NCBI RefSeq assembly: GCF_006715635.1
Contig: NZ_VFNP01000002.1
Location: 992,001 to 1,056,000 of the forward strand
Direction of reading: 5' to 3'
DNA from: Streptomyces sp. SLBN-118
GTDB lineage: Bacteria > Actinomycetota > Actinomycetes > Streptomycetales > Streptomycetaceae
Length of the DNA: 64,000 nt
The notes under the pieces were generated by a model, which worked only from the letters and a program-made list of their open reading frames with translations, had not been told where the DNA came from and made no database searches. Position 1 is the stretch's first letter; each line of letters begins with the position of its first letter. Both the position numbers and the translations under genes were made by a program. Positions 25,439-33,269 of the stretch are shown here, piece by piece.

Positions 25439-25600
25439 CTACGCGTACGTCGTGTGCTCCGGCAGCATACGTGCGCTGCGGCGGCCGCCGGTCGCCTTGG
25501 CATGGGCGGCGTCACCGATGAGCGCGGTCCGCCCGCGGCGGAAAGAGGGAGGCCGGCCGATGATGTGGTGAACGTCGTCGCACAGCATCCGGTCCGGCTC
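25439..25600 (-). pseudogene. Remnant of FAD-dependent monooxygenase C-terminal region
   Basis: A minus-strand segment reads RMLCDDVHHIIGRPPSFRRGRTALIGDAAHA, which matches the conserved FAD/ribityl-binding GDAAHA block of group A flavin monooxygenases. It is followed at once by ARMLPEH and a stop, as if the intervening C-terminal part had been deleted. No N-terminal GxGxxG domain is present upstream. The rest of the 281-nt gap 25408-25688 holds nothing else recognisable. Confidence 0.45.
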
Positions 25601-25688
25601 CGCGGGCCGGCTGCCCGCCGTCACCCGTGTGGACCATTGTCTGCTCGTACGCCGGTGAACGCGCGGCGCGCACAGCAGAGTTGACCCC

Positions 25689-26147
25689 GTGCACCGAACG
25701 AGAACAACCGTCCTGGCCGGGATGGCCGCCTTCGCCCTGTCCGGCTGCGTCGTGCTGACCGGATGCGTGACCGTTGAGCCCCCGCCCGCACCGCCACCCT
25801 CACCACCGCCGGGGAGCGGCCTCCCGGCGCAGGTCGTGGAGCCGCAGATCGCGCAGGAACCGGCACGAGAGGCCCTTGCGCCCCCGTCGGCCGAGAAGAC
25901 CACGCCGCCGGCCGCTCGCGCCGACGACGCCGCGCGGGGGCAAGGCCCCCTGCCGCCGAAGCCGGACCACGCGGAGGGGCCCGCCCTGCCGCGCGGAAGA
26001 CCCGCGCGCCCGGGAACGCCCGCGCGGCCTGTCGCACCGGTGCCGACCGTCGTCCCCCCGAACGTCTGCGAGCTGAGCCAGGACTACGGCCACTGGCGCC
26101 CCGGCAGCCCCGAAGCCCGGATCTGCCGGGAGGTGTACGGGGACTAG
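25689..26147 (+). CDS. Putative lipoprotein, proline-rich
   Basis: The 152-aa protein has an N-terminal signal (RTRTTVLAGMAAFALSGC) in which LSGC or the following LTGC is the lipobox. A Pro/Ala-rich linker follows to about residue 120. The short C-terminal module has two cysteines (NVCELSQDYGHW and ARICREVYGD). GTG 25689 is the start. It would be anchored outside the membrane after Lgt/LspA/Lnt processing. The small Cys-bounded C-terminal motif, with Gly-His-Trp, recurs in streptomycete secreted proteins as far as I recall; function unknown. Confidence 0.72.
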   Translation: MHRTRTTVLAGMAAFALSGCVVLTGCVTVEPPPAPPPSPPPGSGLPAQVVEPQIAQEPAREALAPPSAEKTTPPAARADDAARGQGPLPPKPDHAEGPALPRGRPARPGTPARPVAPVPTVVPPNVCELSQDYGHWRPGSPEARICREVYGD

Positions 26148-26149
26148 GG

Positions 26150-26321
26150 TGTCGTTTGGATCAGGCCGGCTCAGTGAGCGGCCCGCCGCGGAGCGGCTGA
26201 TGTCACCGCGGTGCGTGCGATCGCGAGGCGGAGGAATGGCCGACGCGGAGCGTCGGCGACTGACGACGACGCGGCGGGGGTGCGCACCAGGGCACGCGAA
26301 CCCGGCAAGATCCGAACGACA
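26150..26321. mobile_element. 172-bp element bounded by 21-bp imperfect inverted repeats (MITE-like)
   Basis: The left end (26150-26170) begins TGTCGTTTGGATC and the right end (26301-26321) is its inverted copy with C for T. 17 of 21 positions match. Inside is a perfect hairpin, GCCGACG, CGGAG, CGTCGGC. There is no coding capacity. It fills the 183-nt gap between the lipoprotein stop (26147) and the helical-repeat gene (26331). Size and termini fit a miniature inverted-repeat element or an intergenic palindromic repeat; no clear target duplication could be identified. Confidence 0.55.
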
Positions 26322-26330
26322 GACCCCAGC

Positions 26331-26801
26331 TCACTCCCCCCGCAGCCGCCCCTCAAGCCGCTCGATCGCGGCCCTGACGCCGTTTCCGTATCCGTCGTCC
26401 CCCAGGGCGTCCGTCGCCGCGCGAGCCCGGTCGAGATGGACCCGTGCGGCCTCGGGGCGTTGGAGCTTCACATAGTCGGCGGCGAGGTTGAGGTGGAGCG
26501 AGGGGTAGAAAGCCTTCACCGCGAGCGCCGCCTCGTGCCGGGCCAGCCGCTCCTCGCTCAGCCCCTCCGCCGCGGCCAGCGCCCGCAGATCCCAGGCGAG
26601 CTCGTCACCGGGATCTTCCTGTGTGTCCGCCATGTAGTGCGCAAGGGTGCAGCGGTGCAACGCGTCCCCGGCATCGCCGATCTCCGACCAGAGGGCGCCG
26701 AAGCGATTGCGAGCCTCCTCGCGGTCTCCGCCGTGCAGCAGCATGATCGCCTGCCCGATCCGGGTCATGACGGCGTCCTCCGACGCCTCCTGCTGCTCCA
26801 T
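26331..26801 (-). CDS. TPR-like helical repeat protein
   Basis: A 156-aa all-helical protein has repeat-like helices (ARNRFGALWSEIGDAGDALHRCTLAHYMADTQ, LNLAADYVKLQRPEAARVHLDRARAA). It appears complete, soluble and acidic. ATG 26801 (GTG at 26804 is also possible) follows GGGAGG. It is probably a protein-interaction module; no enzymatic motif is seen. It is common in streptomycetes as an uncharacterised tetratricopeptide protein. Confidence 0.72.
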   Translation of the reverse strand: MEQQEASEDAVMTRIGQAIMLLHGGDREEARNRFGALWSEIGDAGDALHRCTLAHYMADTQEDPGDELAWDLRALAAAEGLSEERLARHEAALAVKAFYPSLHLNLAADYVKLQRPEAARVHLDRARAATDALGDDGYGNGVRAAIERLEGRLRGE

Positions 26802-26937
26802 CACTGCGGCCTCCCACGTCCATGCGGCGATTGCGTGAAATGCGACGATCCACGGATCACGACGCTAGCCGCCGCCGGTGACAATGCGGCACAGGCTCGG
26901 GCACGGGCCCGAGCCTGTCAGCCGGGTGCGCGAACGC

Positions 26938-27621
26938 TCAGCCGAGGTTCGGGATCCGCCAGTCGATGGGCTCGTGCCCCTGGGCGGCGACCGCCTCGTT
27001 GATCTTGGTGAAGGGGTGCGAGCCGAAGAACTTCTTCGCTGACAGGGGCGAGGGGTGGGCTCCCTTCACCACCACATGGCGCGTCTCGTCGATCAGCGGC
27101 AGCTTCTTCTGCGCATAGGCACCCCAGAGCACGAACACCGCGGGATCGGGCCGCGAGGCCACGGCACTGATCACCTTGTCGGTCACCTTCTCCCACCCCT
27201 TGCCCTTGTGGGAGTTGGGCTCGCCTGCCCGCACCGTCAGCACGGCGTTGAGCAGCAGGACACCCTGCGCGGCCCACGGCATCAGATAGCCGTTGTCCGG
27301 AATGGGGTGGCCCAGCTCGGCCTGCATCTCCTTGTAGATGTTCCGCAGGGAGGGCGGGGTCTTCACCCCCGGCCGCACGGAGAAGCAGAGGCCGTGCCCC
27401 TGCCCCTCTCCGTGGTACGGGTCCTGGCCGAGAACCAGGACCTTGACGCGTTCGTACGGTGTCGCGTCGAGGGCGGCGAAGACCTCCTCGCGCGGCGGAT
27501 AGACCGGCCCCTTGGCCCGCTCCTCCTCGACGAACTCGGTGAGCTCCTTGAAGTAGGGCTTCTGCAGCTCTTCGCCGAGGACGCCGCGCCAGGACTCGGG
27601 CAGCATGTCGGTGTCGGTCAC
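26938..27621 (-). CDS. ung: Uracil-DNA glycosylase
   Basis: The 227-aa family 1 UDG has the water-activating motif GQDPYHG (65-71, Asp67), LLLNAVLTV, VLWGAYAQKK and the minor-groove loop HPSPLSAKKFFGS. It removes uracil from DNA and starts base excision repair. GTG 27621 is the start, with GAGGTTG upstream. It is complete. Confidence 0.95.
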   Translation of the reverse strand: MTDTDMLPESWRGVLGEELQKPYFKELTEFVEEERAKGPVYPPREEVFAALDATPYERVKVLVLGQDPYHGEGQGHGLCFSVRPGVKTPPSLRNIYKEMQAELGHPIPDNGYLMPWAAQGVLLLNAVLTVRAGEPNSHKGKGWEKVTDKVISAVASRPDPAVFVLWGAYAQKKLPLIDETRHVVVKGAHPSPLSAKKFFGSHPFTKINEAVAAQGHEPIDWRIPNLG

Positions 27622-27689
27622 GTCAACAACCTCCGGAATGGGACCAGTTCTCGACCACAGAACCTACCGGGGGCCACTGACAACGGGGT

Positions 27690-29270
27690 CTACCAGCTGG
27701 CCTTGCGGTACAGCTGCCACATCTGCATGAACGTCTGCGGGTTGATCGCGAGTTCGCCGCCGCCGATCTCCTCGCTGGAGGCGACGTACATCTTGCCCTG
27801 CCACAGCGGCAGCAGCCGAACGTCGTCGCCGAAGATCTCCTGTGCCCGCTCGAACTGCTTGGTGACCGCACCGCGGTCGCTCTCGCGCCGGGACGCGGGC
27901 AGCAGCTGATCGGTGATCTCGGGGCTCTCGTACGGCATGCTGAGCGCGTTGTTCTTGCCGACGAACGGCGCCACGAAGTTGTCCGGGTCCGGGAAGTCGG
28001 GGAACCAACCGCGTCCGAAGACGGGGTACTCGCCGGCCTGGTACGCCTTCCTGAAGTCCTTCTCCAGCTTGCCCTCCACCGTGACCTTGAACAGGCCGGT
28101 GGCGTTGAGCTGCCGCTTGAGCTCCTCGAACTCGGCCTTGGAGGCGGAGCCGTAACGGTCGGAGGAGTACCCGAACCTCAGCGACACCGGCTTGGTGATA
28201 CCGGCGTCCCTGAGAATGGTCCGTGCCTTCTCCACGTCCGGCTCGCCATAGCGGTCGAAGAACTCGGTCGTGTGGCCGGAAATGCCCTTGGGGACCATGG
28301 AGTACAGCGGCTCGGCCGTGCCCTGGTAGACCTTGGCGACCAGCGCGCCGCGGTCGACGACCTGGGCGATCGCTCGGCGCACGGCCAGCTTGCCCGCCAT
28401 GGGGTCCTTGGAGTTGAAGACCAGGTAGCGGATGTCGGCGCCGACCGTCTCGACGAGCTGGAGGCCGTCGTACTCCGGCTGCTTCGACTGGAACTTGACG
28501 ACCTCCTGCGCGGTCAGACCGCGGTAGATCGCGTCGATCTTCTTCTTCTTGAGCTCGCCGACCATGACGTCGGAGTCCTGGAAGTAGCGGATGGTGACGG
28601 AGTCGTTCTTGAGCTTCGCGAACCCTTCGTACTTGGAGTTCTTGGTCAGCTCGGCCCGGTCGCCCTTCTCATAGGAGCTCAGGACATACGGCCCCGAACC
28701 GGTCAGCCCGCCGTCCTCGCGGAGCTTGTCCGCCGGGTACTCATTGGGCGGGACGACGGACATGGCGGGCGTGGCCAGGATGAAGGGGAACGTGGCGTCC
28801 GCGGTCTTGAGTTTGAACTTCACGATGCGGTCCCCGGCGATCTCGACCTTGTCGAGAGAGCCGAGCAGACCGTTGGGGCCACCCTGCACATCGATCTTCT
28901 GGATCCGGTCGATGGAGTACTTGACCGCCGCGGCGTCGAGCTTGTCGCCGTTGGAGAAGGTGAGGCCAGGCTTGAGCTCGCACTCGAAGAGCTTGTTGCT
29001 GGCATCGGCGAAGCGGCAGGACTTCGCGGCGTCGGGCTGCGGCGCCGCGCTGCCGGCCGGGAAGCTCACCAGCGTCTGGAAGACATTACTCAGCAATTCC
29101 CATGAGCCGTCCCAGGCTGCGGCCGGATCGAGGGTGGTGGGCTCACTCATCGTACCGACCGTAATCTTCTGCTCGCGCTCGGTGCTCTCACCCGAAAACA
29201 GGCTGCATCCGGCCAGCAGAGATATGGACGCTAGGGCTGCAGCGGCCTGCAGGCAGGTCCGGTAGAACAC
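27690..29270 (-). CDS. ABC transporter peptide-binding lipoprotein (SBP_bac_5)
   Basis: The 526-aa lipoprotein has lipobox LLAGC near residue 22 and family-5 binding-protein motifs: TMSEPTTLDPAAAWD, LTFSNGDKLDAAAVKYSIDRI, GSGPYVLSSYEKGDRAEL and RGWFPDFPDPDNFVAPF. GTG 29270 is chosen because GAGGAG lies 7 nt upstream; the GTG at 29276 is too close. No permease or ATPase genes are adjacent, so it is an orphan receptor. It would bind oligopeptides or similar ligands outside the membrane. The upstream gap 29271-29386 holds nothing clear. Confidence 0.9.
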   Translation of the reverse strand: MFYRTCLQAAAALASISLLAGCSLFSGESTEREQKITVGTMSEPTTLDPAAAWDGSWELLSNVFQTLVSFPAGSAAPQPDAAKSCRFADASNKLFECELKPGLTFSNGDKLDAAAVKYSIDRIQKIDVQGGPNGLLGSLDKVEIAGDRIVKFKLKTADATFPFILATPAMSVVPPNEYPADKLREDGGLTGSGPYVLSSYEKGDRAELTKNSKYEGFAKLKNDSVTIRYFQDSDVMVGELKKKKIDAIYRGLTAQEVVKFQSKQPEYDGLQLVETVGADIRYLVFNSKDPMAGKLAVRRAIAQVVDRGALVAKVYQGTAEPLYSMVPKGISGHTTEFFDRYGEPDVEKARTILRDAGITKPVSLRFGYSSDRYGSASKAEFEELKRQLNATGLFKVTVEGKLEKDFRKAYQAGEYPVFGRGWFPDFPDPDNFVAPFVGKNNALSMPYESPEITDQLLPASRRESDRGAVTKQFERAQEIFGDDVRLLPLWQGKMYVASSEEIGGGELAINPQTFMQMWQLYRKASW

Positions 29271-29386
29271 GTGCACGCTCCTCGTTCAGCCATGGGTCGG
29301 CCGACCATACCGCAGCGCCCTGCCGGGTCAATCCGATGGGCCCGGCAGGGCACTTCACACATTCAGGAACAAAAGCCCCGGGGTGC

Positions 29387-30148
29387 TCAGTGCACTCCGG
29401 CATTGAGGAAGATACCCCCGTCGACGACCAGCGTCTGCCCCGTGATCCAGTCCGATTGGTCAGAAGTCAAAAAAGCCGCCGCTCCACCGATGTCCTGCGG
29501 CATACCGAGGCGCGCGAGTGGGTACGCCGCGGCCGCCTCTTCCTCCCTGCCCTCGTACAGGGCTTGGGCGAACTTGGTCTTGACCACTGCCGGTGCGATC
29601 GCGTTGACCCGGACACCCGGCGCGAACTCGTGCGCCAGCTGCAGGGTCAGGTTGATCATCGCCGCCTTGCTCATGCCGTAGGAACCGATGAAGGGCGAAG
29701 GAGCGAGACCGGCGACGGAGGCGATGTTCACGATCGCACCGCCGTTCTCCTTCTGCCATGCCCTCCAGGTCTGCTGGGCGAAGCCGAGCGCCGAGATCAC
29801 ATTGGTCTCGTACACCTTGCGTGCCACATTCAGGTCGAGATCGGCCATCGGCGAGTAGACCGGGTTCGTGCCGGCGTTGTTGATCAGGAAGTCGACGCGC
29901 CCGAAGGCCTCCATGGCGCGCTCCACGGCTGCCGCCTGGTGTGCCTCGTCGTGGGCCTTGCCCGCCACGGCAATCACCCGGTCGGCGCCCAGCCTCTCCA
30001 CGGCCTCCTTGAGCGCGTCCTCACCACGGCCGGTGATGCACACTCGGTCACCGCGGGCGACGAGCGCCTCGGCGACGCCGTAGCCGATGCCGCGGCTCGC
30101 ACCGGTGATCAGTGCGACCTTTCCGCTGTCCTGCACTTCTGCGGTCAT
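29387..30148 (-). CDS. Short-chain dehydrogenase/reductase
   Basis: The 253-aa classical SDR has TGASRGIG, NNAGTN, VNIASVAG, active-site YGMSK and a C-terminal TGQTLVVDGG. It uses NAD(P)H for an alcohol/ketone conversion on an unknown substrate. ATG 30148 is 17 nt after the stop of the fabG-like gene, so the two form an operon behind the operator at 30984-30997. Confidence 0.9.
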   Translation of the reverse strand: MTAEVQDSGKVALITGASRGIGYGVAEALVARGDRVCITGRGEDALKEAVERLGADRVIAVAGKAHDEAHQAAAVERAMEAFGRVDFLINNAGTNPVYSPMADLDLNVARKVYETNVISALGFAQQTWRAWQKENGGAIVNIASVAGLAPSPFIGSYGMSKAAMINLTLQLAHEFAPGVRVNAIAPAVVKTKFAQALYEGREEEAAAAYPLARLGMPQDIGGAAAFLTSDQSDWITGQTLVVDGGIFLNAGVH

Positions 30149-30165
30149 GTCAGTCGTCTCCCGGT

Positions 30166-30927
30166 TCAATTGAGCGGTCCGCCGGCCACGTACATGACCT
30201 GGCCGGAGACAAAGCCGGCCTCGTCGCCCGTGAAGAAGGCGATTGCGTTGGCGATGTCCTCGGGGAATCCGACGCGCGCGACCGGGATCTGGGTGGCGGC
30301 AGCGGCCTGGAACTCCTCGAAGCCCATGCCGACGCGGGCGGCCGTCTGCGCCGTCATCTCGGTGACGATGAAGCCGGGGGCGACGGCGTTGGCGGTGATG
30401 CCGAACTTGCCGAGTTCCTTGGCGAGGGTCTTGGTGAAGCCCTGCAGACCGGCCTTGACGGCTGAGTAGTTGGCCTGGCCGCGGTTGCCGAGCGCCGAGC
30501 TGGAGGACAGCGAGACGATACGGCCGAATCCGGCGTCCACCATGTGCTTCTGGCAGGCCTTGGCCATCAGGAACGCGCCCTTGAGGTGCACGTTCATCAC
30601 GGTGTCCCAGTCGGACTCGCTCATCTTGAAGAGCAGATTGTCGCGGAGCACGCCCGCGTTGTTGACGAGGATCGTCGGCGCGCCGAGCTCGGCGGCGACG
30701 CGCGCGACGGCGGCCTCCACCTGGGTGCCGTCGGAGACGTCGCAGCCCACGGCGAGGGCCTTGCCGCCGGCCGCGGTGATCTTCTCGACGGTGTCCTTGC
30801 AGGCCGCCTCGTCGAGATCGAGTACGGCTACGGCGCGGCCCTCGGCCGCCAGCCGTACCGCGGTGGCTGCGCCAATGCCGCGCGCTGCGCCGGTCACTAC
30901 GGCGACACGCTGCTCGGTGGTGGACAT
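30166..30927 (-). CDS. FabG-like 3-oxoacyl reductase (SDR)
   Basis: The 253-aa SDR has TGAARGIG, NNAGVLRDNLLFKMSESDWD, SLSSSSALGNRGQANYSAVKAG and AVAPGFIVTEMT, a pattern typical of FabG and acetoacetyl-CoA reductases. ATG 30927 follows GAGGAG. It probably reduces 3-oxoacyl thioesters. The pairing with a second SDR and a TetR-type operator suggests acyl-CoA metabolism rather than housekeeping fatty-acid synthesis. Confidence 0.88.
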   Translation of the reverse strand: MSTTEQRVAVVTGAARGIGAATAVRLAAEGRAVAVLDLDEAACKDTVEKITAAGGKALAVGCDVSDGTQVEAAVARVAAELGAPTILVNNAGVLRDNLLFKMSESDWDTVMNVHLKGAFLMAKACQKHMVDAGFGRIVSLSSSSALGNRGQANYSAVKAGLQGFTKTLAKELGKFGITANAVAPGFIVTEMTAQTAARVGMGFEEFQAAAATQIPVARVGFPEDIANAIAFFTGDEAGFVSGQVMYVAGGPLN

Positions 30928-30983
30928 GCTGGTTCTCCTCGCCCTTGGATGCGGCTCACCCGGTACGTCCCACGTCCCACGGA

Positions 30984-30997
30984 TGAGCGACCGCTTA
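30984..30997. promoter_or_regulatory. Near-palindromic operator upstream of SDR operon
   Basis: TGAGCG, AC, CGCTTA is a 6-bp inverted repeat with one mismatch, 57 nt upstream of the fabG-like start. The form recalls TetR-type operators of actinobacterial acyl-CoA genes. No TetR gene lies next to it, so the regulator would act in trans. Confidence 0.4.
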
Positions 30998-31081
30998 GTA
31001 CCTTCAGCAGACGAGACGCTAGAAGCCCTGGCACCCGGTGTCAACGGCCCATCGGGTGCGCCCCGTCACGCGCCGGATCGC

Positions 31082-31465
31082 TCACCGGACGAGCAGGTCG
31101 AGCAGCCGCTGCACCTCGGCGCGCGGATCGGAGGTGAGTCCGGTGTGCACGGGGCCCGGCTGTACGACGGTGGAGCGCGGCGCGATCAGCCAGCGGAAGC
31201 GGCGTCCCGCGTCGTCGCGCGCCGCCTGGCCTGCGTCCTCGCCGCCCCGGCAGACGCCCTCGACAGCCCGCAGAGCGGCGCGTACCCCCGTCACATCGGC
31301 ACGCGGGTCGAGGGCCTTGAGTTTGTCCTCGTCGAGATAGGTACGGGCGGCGACGAAGGACTTGGCGCGGCAGTAGACCACCACACCGGCGTTGAAACAC
31401 TCACCGCGCTCGACCCGCGGCACCACGCGCAGCAGCGCGTACTCGAAGACATCGCGTTCGCTCAC
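31082..31465 (-). CDS. DUF3037 protein, partner of HipA-like kinase
   Basis: The 127-aa protein has the DUF3037 opening FEYALLRVVPRVERGECFNAGVVVYC and a C-terminal RAEVQRLLDLLV. It starts at GTG 31465, overlapping the stop of the HipA-like gene as GTGA, so expression is coupled. DUF3037 proteins are small helical proteins without known activity that repeatedly accompany HipA-like kinases; a modulator role is inference. Confidence 0.82.
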   Translation of the reverse strand: MSERDVFEYALLRVVPRVERGECFNAGVVVYCRAKSFVAARTYLDEDKLKALDPRADVTGVRAALRAVEGVCRGGEDAGQAARDDAGRRFRWLIAPRSTVVQPGPVHTGLTSDPRAEVQRLLDLLVR

Positions 31466-32313
31466 TGGCCCGCTTCCCTCGTGCTCTTGGTCGGGTGCGG
31501 CCAGAGGGTCAGATGCTCGGTCAGCCATCCGGGCGCCTGCGAGGGCCGGGGTTTGGAAGGCGCGCTCAACGAGATCCGCTCATGGATGGTCGCGGCACGG
31601 GGCAGCAGCGCCTCGACATAGGCCCTGCGCAGCGCGTCCGTGGTCCCGAAACCCGGCTCGTCGACCAGCCATTCGTCCGGGACGTCGGCGGCGACCTCGC
31701 TCAGCAGCTCCTCTGTGACCAGCGGCGCGAGTTCGGCGGCGGCCGCGTCGATGTCCGGCTCGAAGGGCGCGAGAGCATGGTCGGAGGCGTCGTAGGGCTT
31801 GGCCGCGGAGGCCGCGGCGCCCGGCCAGTTGTGGTGCCAGATCATGGTGGCTCCATGGTCGATCAGCCACAGGTCGCCGTGCCACACCAGCATGTTGGGG
31901 TTGCGCCAGGAGCGGTCGACGTTGTTGATCAGAGCGTCGAACCAGACGACCTTGCCGGCCTCGGCCGCGTCCACCTCGTACGCGAGCGGGTCGAAGCCGA
32001 GCGAACCGGGCAGGAAGTCCATCCCGAGGTTGAGCCCGCCGCTCGCCTTCAGCAGCTCCTGGACCTCCTGATCGGGCTCGCCCAGACCGATGACGGGGTC
32101 CAGCTGGATGGAGACCAGCTCGGGCACCCGCAGACCGAGCCGCCTGCCGAGCTGTCCGCAGATGACTTCGGCGACCAGAGTCTTGCGGCCCTGTCCCGCT
32201 CCGGTGAATTTCATGACGTACGTGCCGAGATCGTCCGCCTCGACGATGCCCGGGAGCGAACCGCCCTCACGCAGCGGCGTGACGTAGCGGGTCGCTGTGA
32301 CTTCGGAGAGCAT
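31462..32313 (-). CDS. HipA-like kinase-fold protein
   Basis: The 283-aa protein has HipA-type kinase elements: nucleotide-binding lysine in YVMKFTG (K35), catalytic loop INNVDRSWRNPNML (Asp133, Asn residues after it) and metal-binding IDHGA (Asp152). It lacks the N-terminal subdomain of classical HipA and no HipB-type antitoxin is adjacent; the downstream partner is DUF3037. ATG 32313 is the start. It may phosphorylate a translation factor or tRNA synthetase as HipA does, but the substrate cannot be inferred. The C-terminal 30 residues are Pro/Arg-rich. Confidence 0.8.
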   Translation of the reverse strand: MLSEVTATRYVTPLREGGSLPGIVEADDLGTYVMKFTGAGQGRKTLVAEVICGQLGRRLGLRVPELVSIQLDPVIGLGEPDQEVQELLKASGGLNLGMDFLPGSLGFDPLAYEVDAAEAGKVVWFDALINNVDRSWRNPNMLVWHGDLWLIDHGATMIWHHNWPGAAASAAKPYDASDHALAPFEPDIDAAAAELAPLVTEELLSEVAADVPDEWLVDEPGFGTTDALRRAYVEALLPRAATIHERISLSAPSKPRPSQAPGWLTEHLTLWPHPTKSTREAGQ

Positions 32314-32386
32314 TGCCCCACAGTACTTCGGGGCGGGCCGGTGATCGCTCGTAATTTCGCTTGTCATGGCCTGCGCGAACATGCCA

Positions 32387-32691
32387 ACGATGCCCCATGG
32401 CCGCTCGGGAAAGCTCCCGGTGCTCCTCAGCCCGTACTCCGCTGCGGGCATCCAGCTGGTGATGCACGAGTGCGGATGGTGGCCGGCCGTCTCGCAGTGG
32501 TTCGCCGAGCAGGGTTGGTCCTCGCGCACATGCTGCGCTTCTCGTCGGCGCTGCTCGCGGCCGGACGCCCGCATACGGTTCTGCCGCTCTCGGGAGCCAC
32601 CCATCTGGTCACAGAGGAGGACCAGGCGAGCAACCTGATGCTGTTCGAGACGGCCTTTCTGCAGAAATCCTTGAATTCCACGAGCATCTGA
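32387..32691 (+). pseudogene. S9 (dipeptidyl peptidase IV-like) peptidase remnant with internal deletion
   Basis: The first half, up to about 32514, reads KLPVLLSPYSAAGIQLVMHECGWWPAVSQWFAEQG, as at the beginning of the S9 hydrolase domain. In the next frame from about 32512, LVLAHMLRFSSALLAAGRPHTVLPLSGATHL matches the C-terminal end with the catalytic His. The region that should hold the catalytic Ser and Asp (about 150 residues) is missing and the frame shifts at the join. There is no propeller domain upstream. It is clearly a decayed gene. Confidence 0.7.
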
Positions 32692-32774
32692 ACGTGTCGC
32701 GCCGCCCACTCGTACCCCATCAAGAACCGGCCGCTGTGCGGGGGCCGGACAGGGACCGTTGAGAGGGAGCCACC

Positions 32775-33269
32775 ATGACCGGATCGCAGGGTTCTGCGCG
32801 GAACATGACGCGTCGCACCGTAGTCGCCGCGGTGGGCGGGGCCGGTCTCGCCGCCGCGTTGACCGCGTGCGGCAGCTCGGACGACGGCAGCACGTCGGTG
32901 GCCGACAAGCCGGCGGGCGGGGCAGGCGCCGACAAGGCGACAGGCGGGCAAGGGGGTGACCAGTCGGCCGGTGGGACTGGGGGCGGCGGCAAGGAACTCG
33001 CCAAGATCACCGACATCCCAGAGGGCGGGGGCAAGGTCATCGGCGATGTGGTCGTCACCCAGCCGAAGCCGGGAGAATTCAAGGCGTTCTCGTCCAAGTG
33101 CACCCACCAGGGCTGCGCGGTGAAGCAGGTTTCGAACGGCATCATCAACTGCCCGTGTCACGGAAGCCAGTTCAGCGCGGCGGACGGCAGTGTCACGAAG
33201 GGGCCCGCCACCTCGCCGCTGGCTCCGGCGTCGATCTCTGTCGACGGGGGCTCGATCAAGCTGGCGTAG
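32775..33269 (+). CDS. Rieske [2Fe-2S] lipoprotein with Tat-type signal
   Basis: The 164-aa protein has a Tat-like MTRRTVVAA signal followed by lipobox LTAC (Cys32), a Gly/Ala-rich linker to about residue 72, and a small Rieske domain with cluster ligands C109, H111, C126 and H129 and the disulphide pair C114/C128 (CTHQGC...CPCHGSQF). It would be an extracytoplasmic electron carrier. It is much shorter than QcrA, and no bc1 or oxygenase genes are adjacent. It overlaps the convergent isochorismatase-like gene by 14 nt. Confidence 0.9.
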   Translation: MTGSQGSARNMTRRTVVAAVGGAGLAAALTACGSSDDGSTSVADKPAGGAGADKATGGQGGDQSAGGTGGGGKELAKITDIPEGGGKVIGDVVVTQPKPGEFKAFSSKCTHQGCAVKQVSNGIINCPCHGSQFSAADGSVTKGPATSPLAPASISVDGGSIKLA

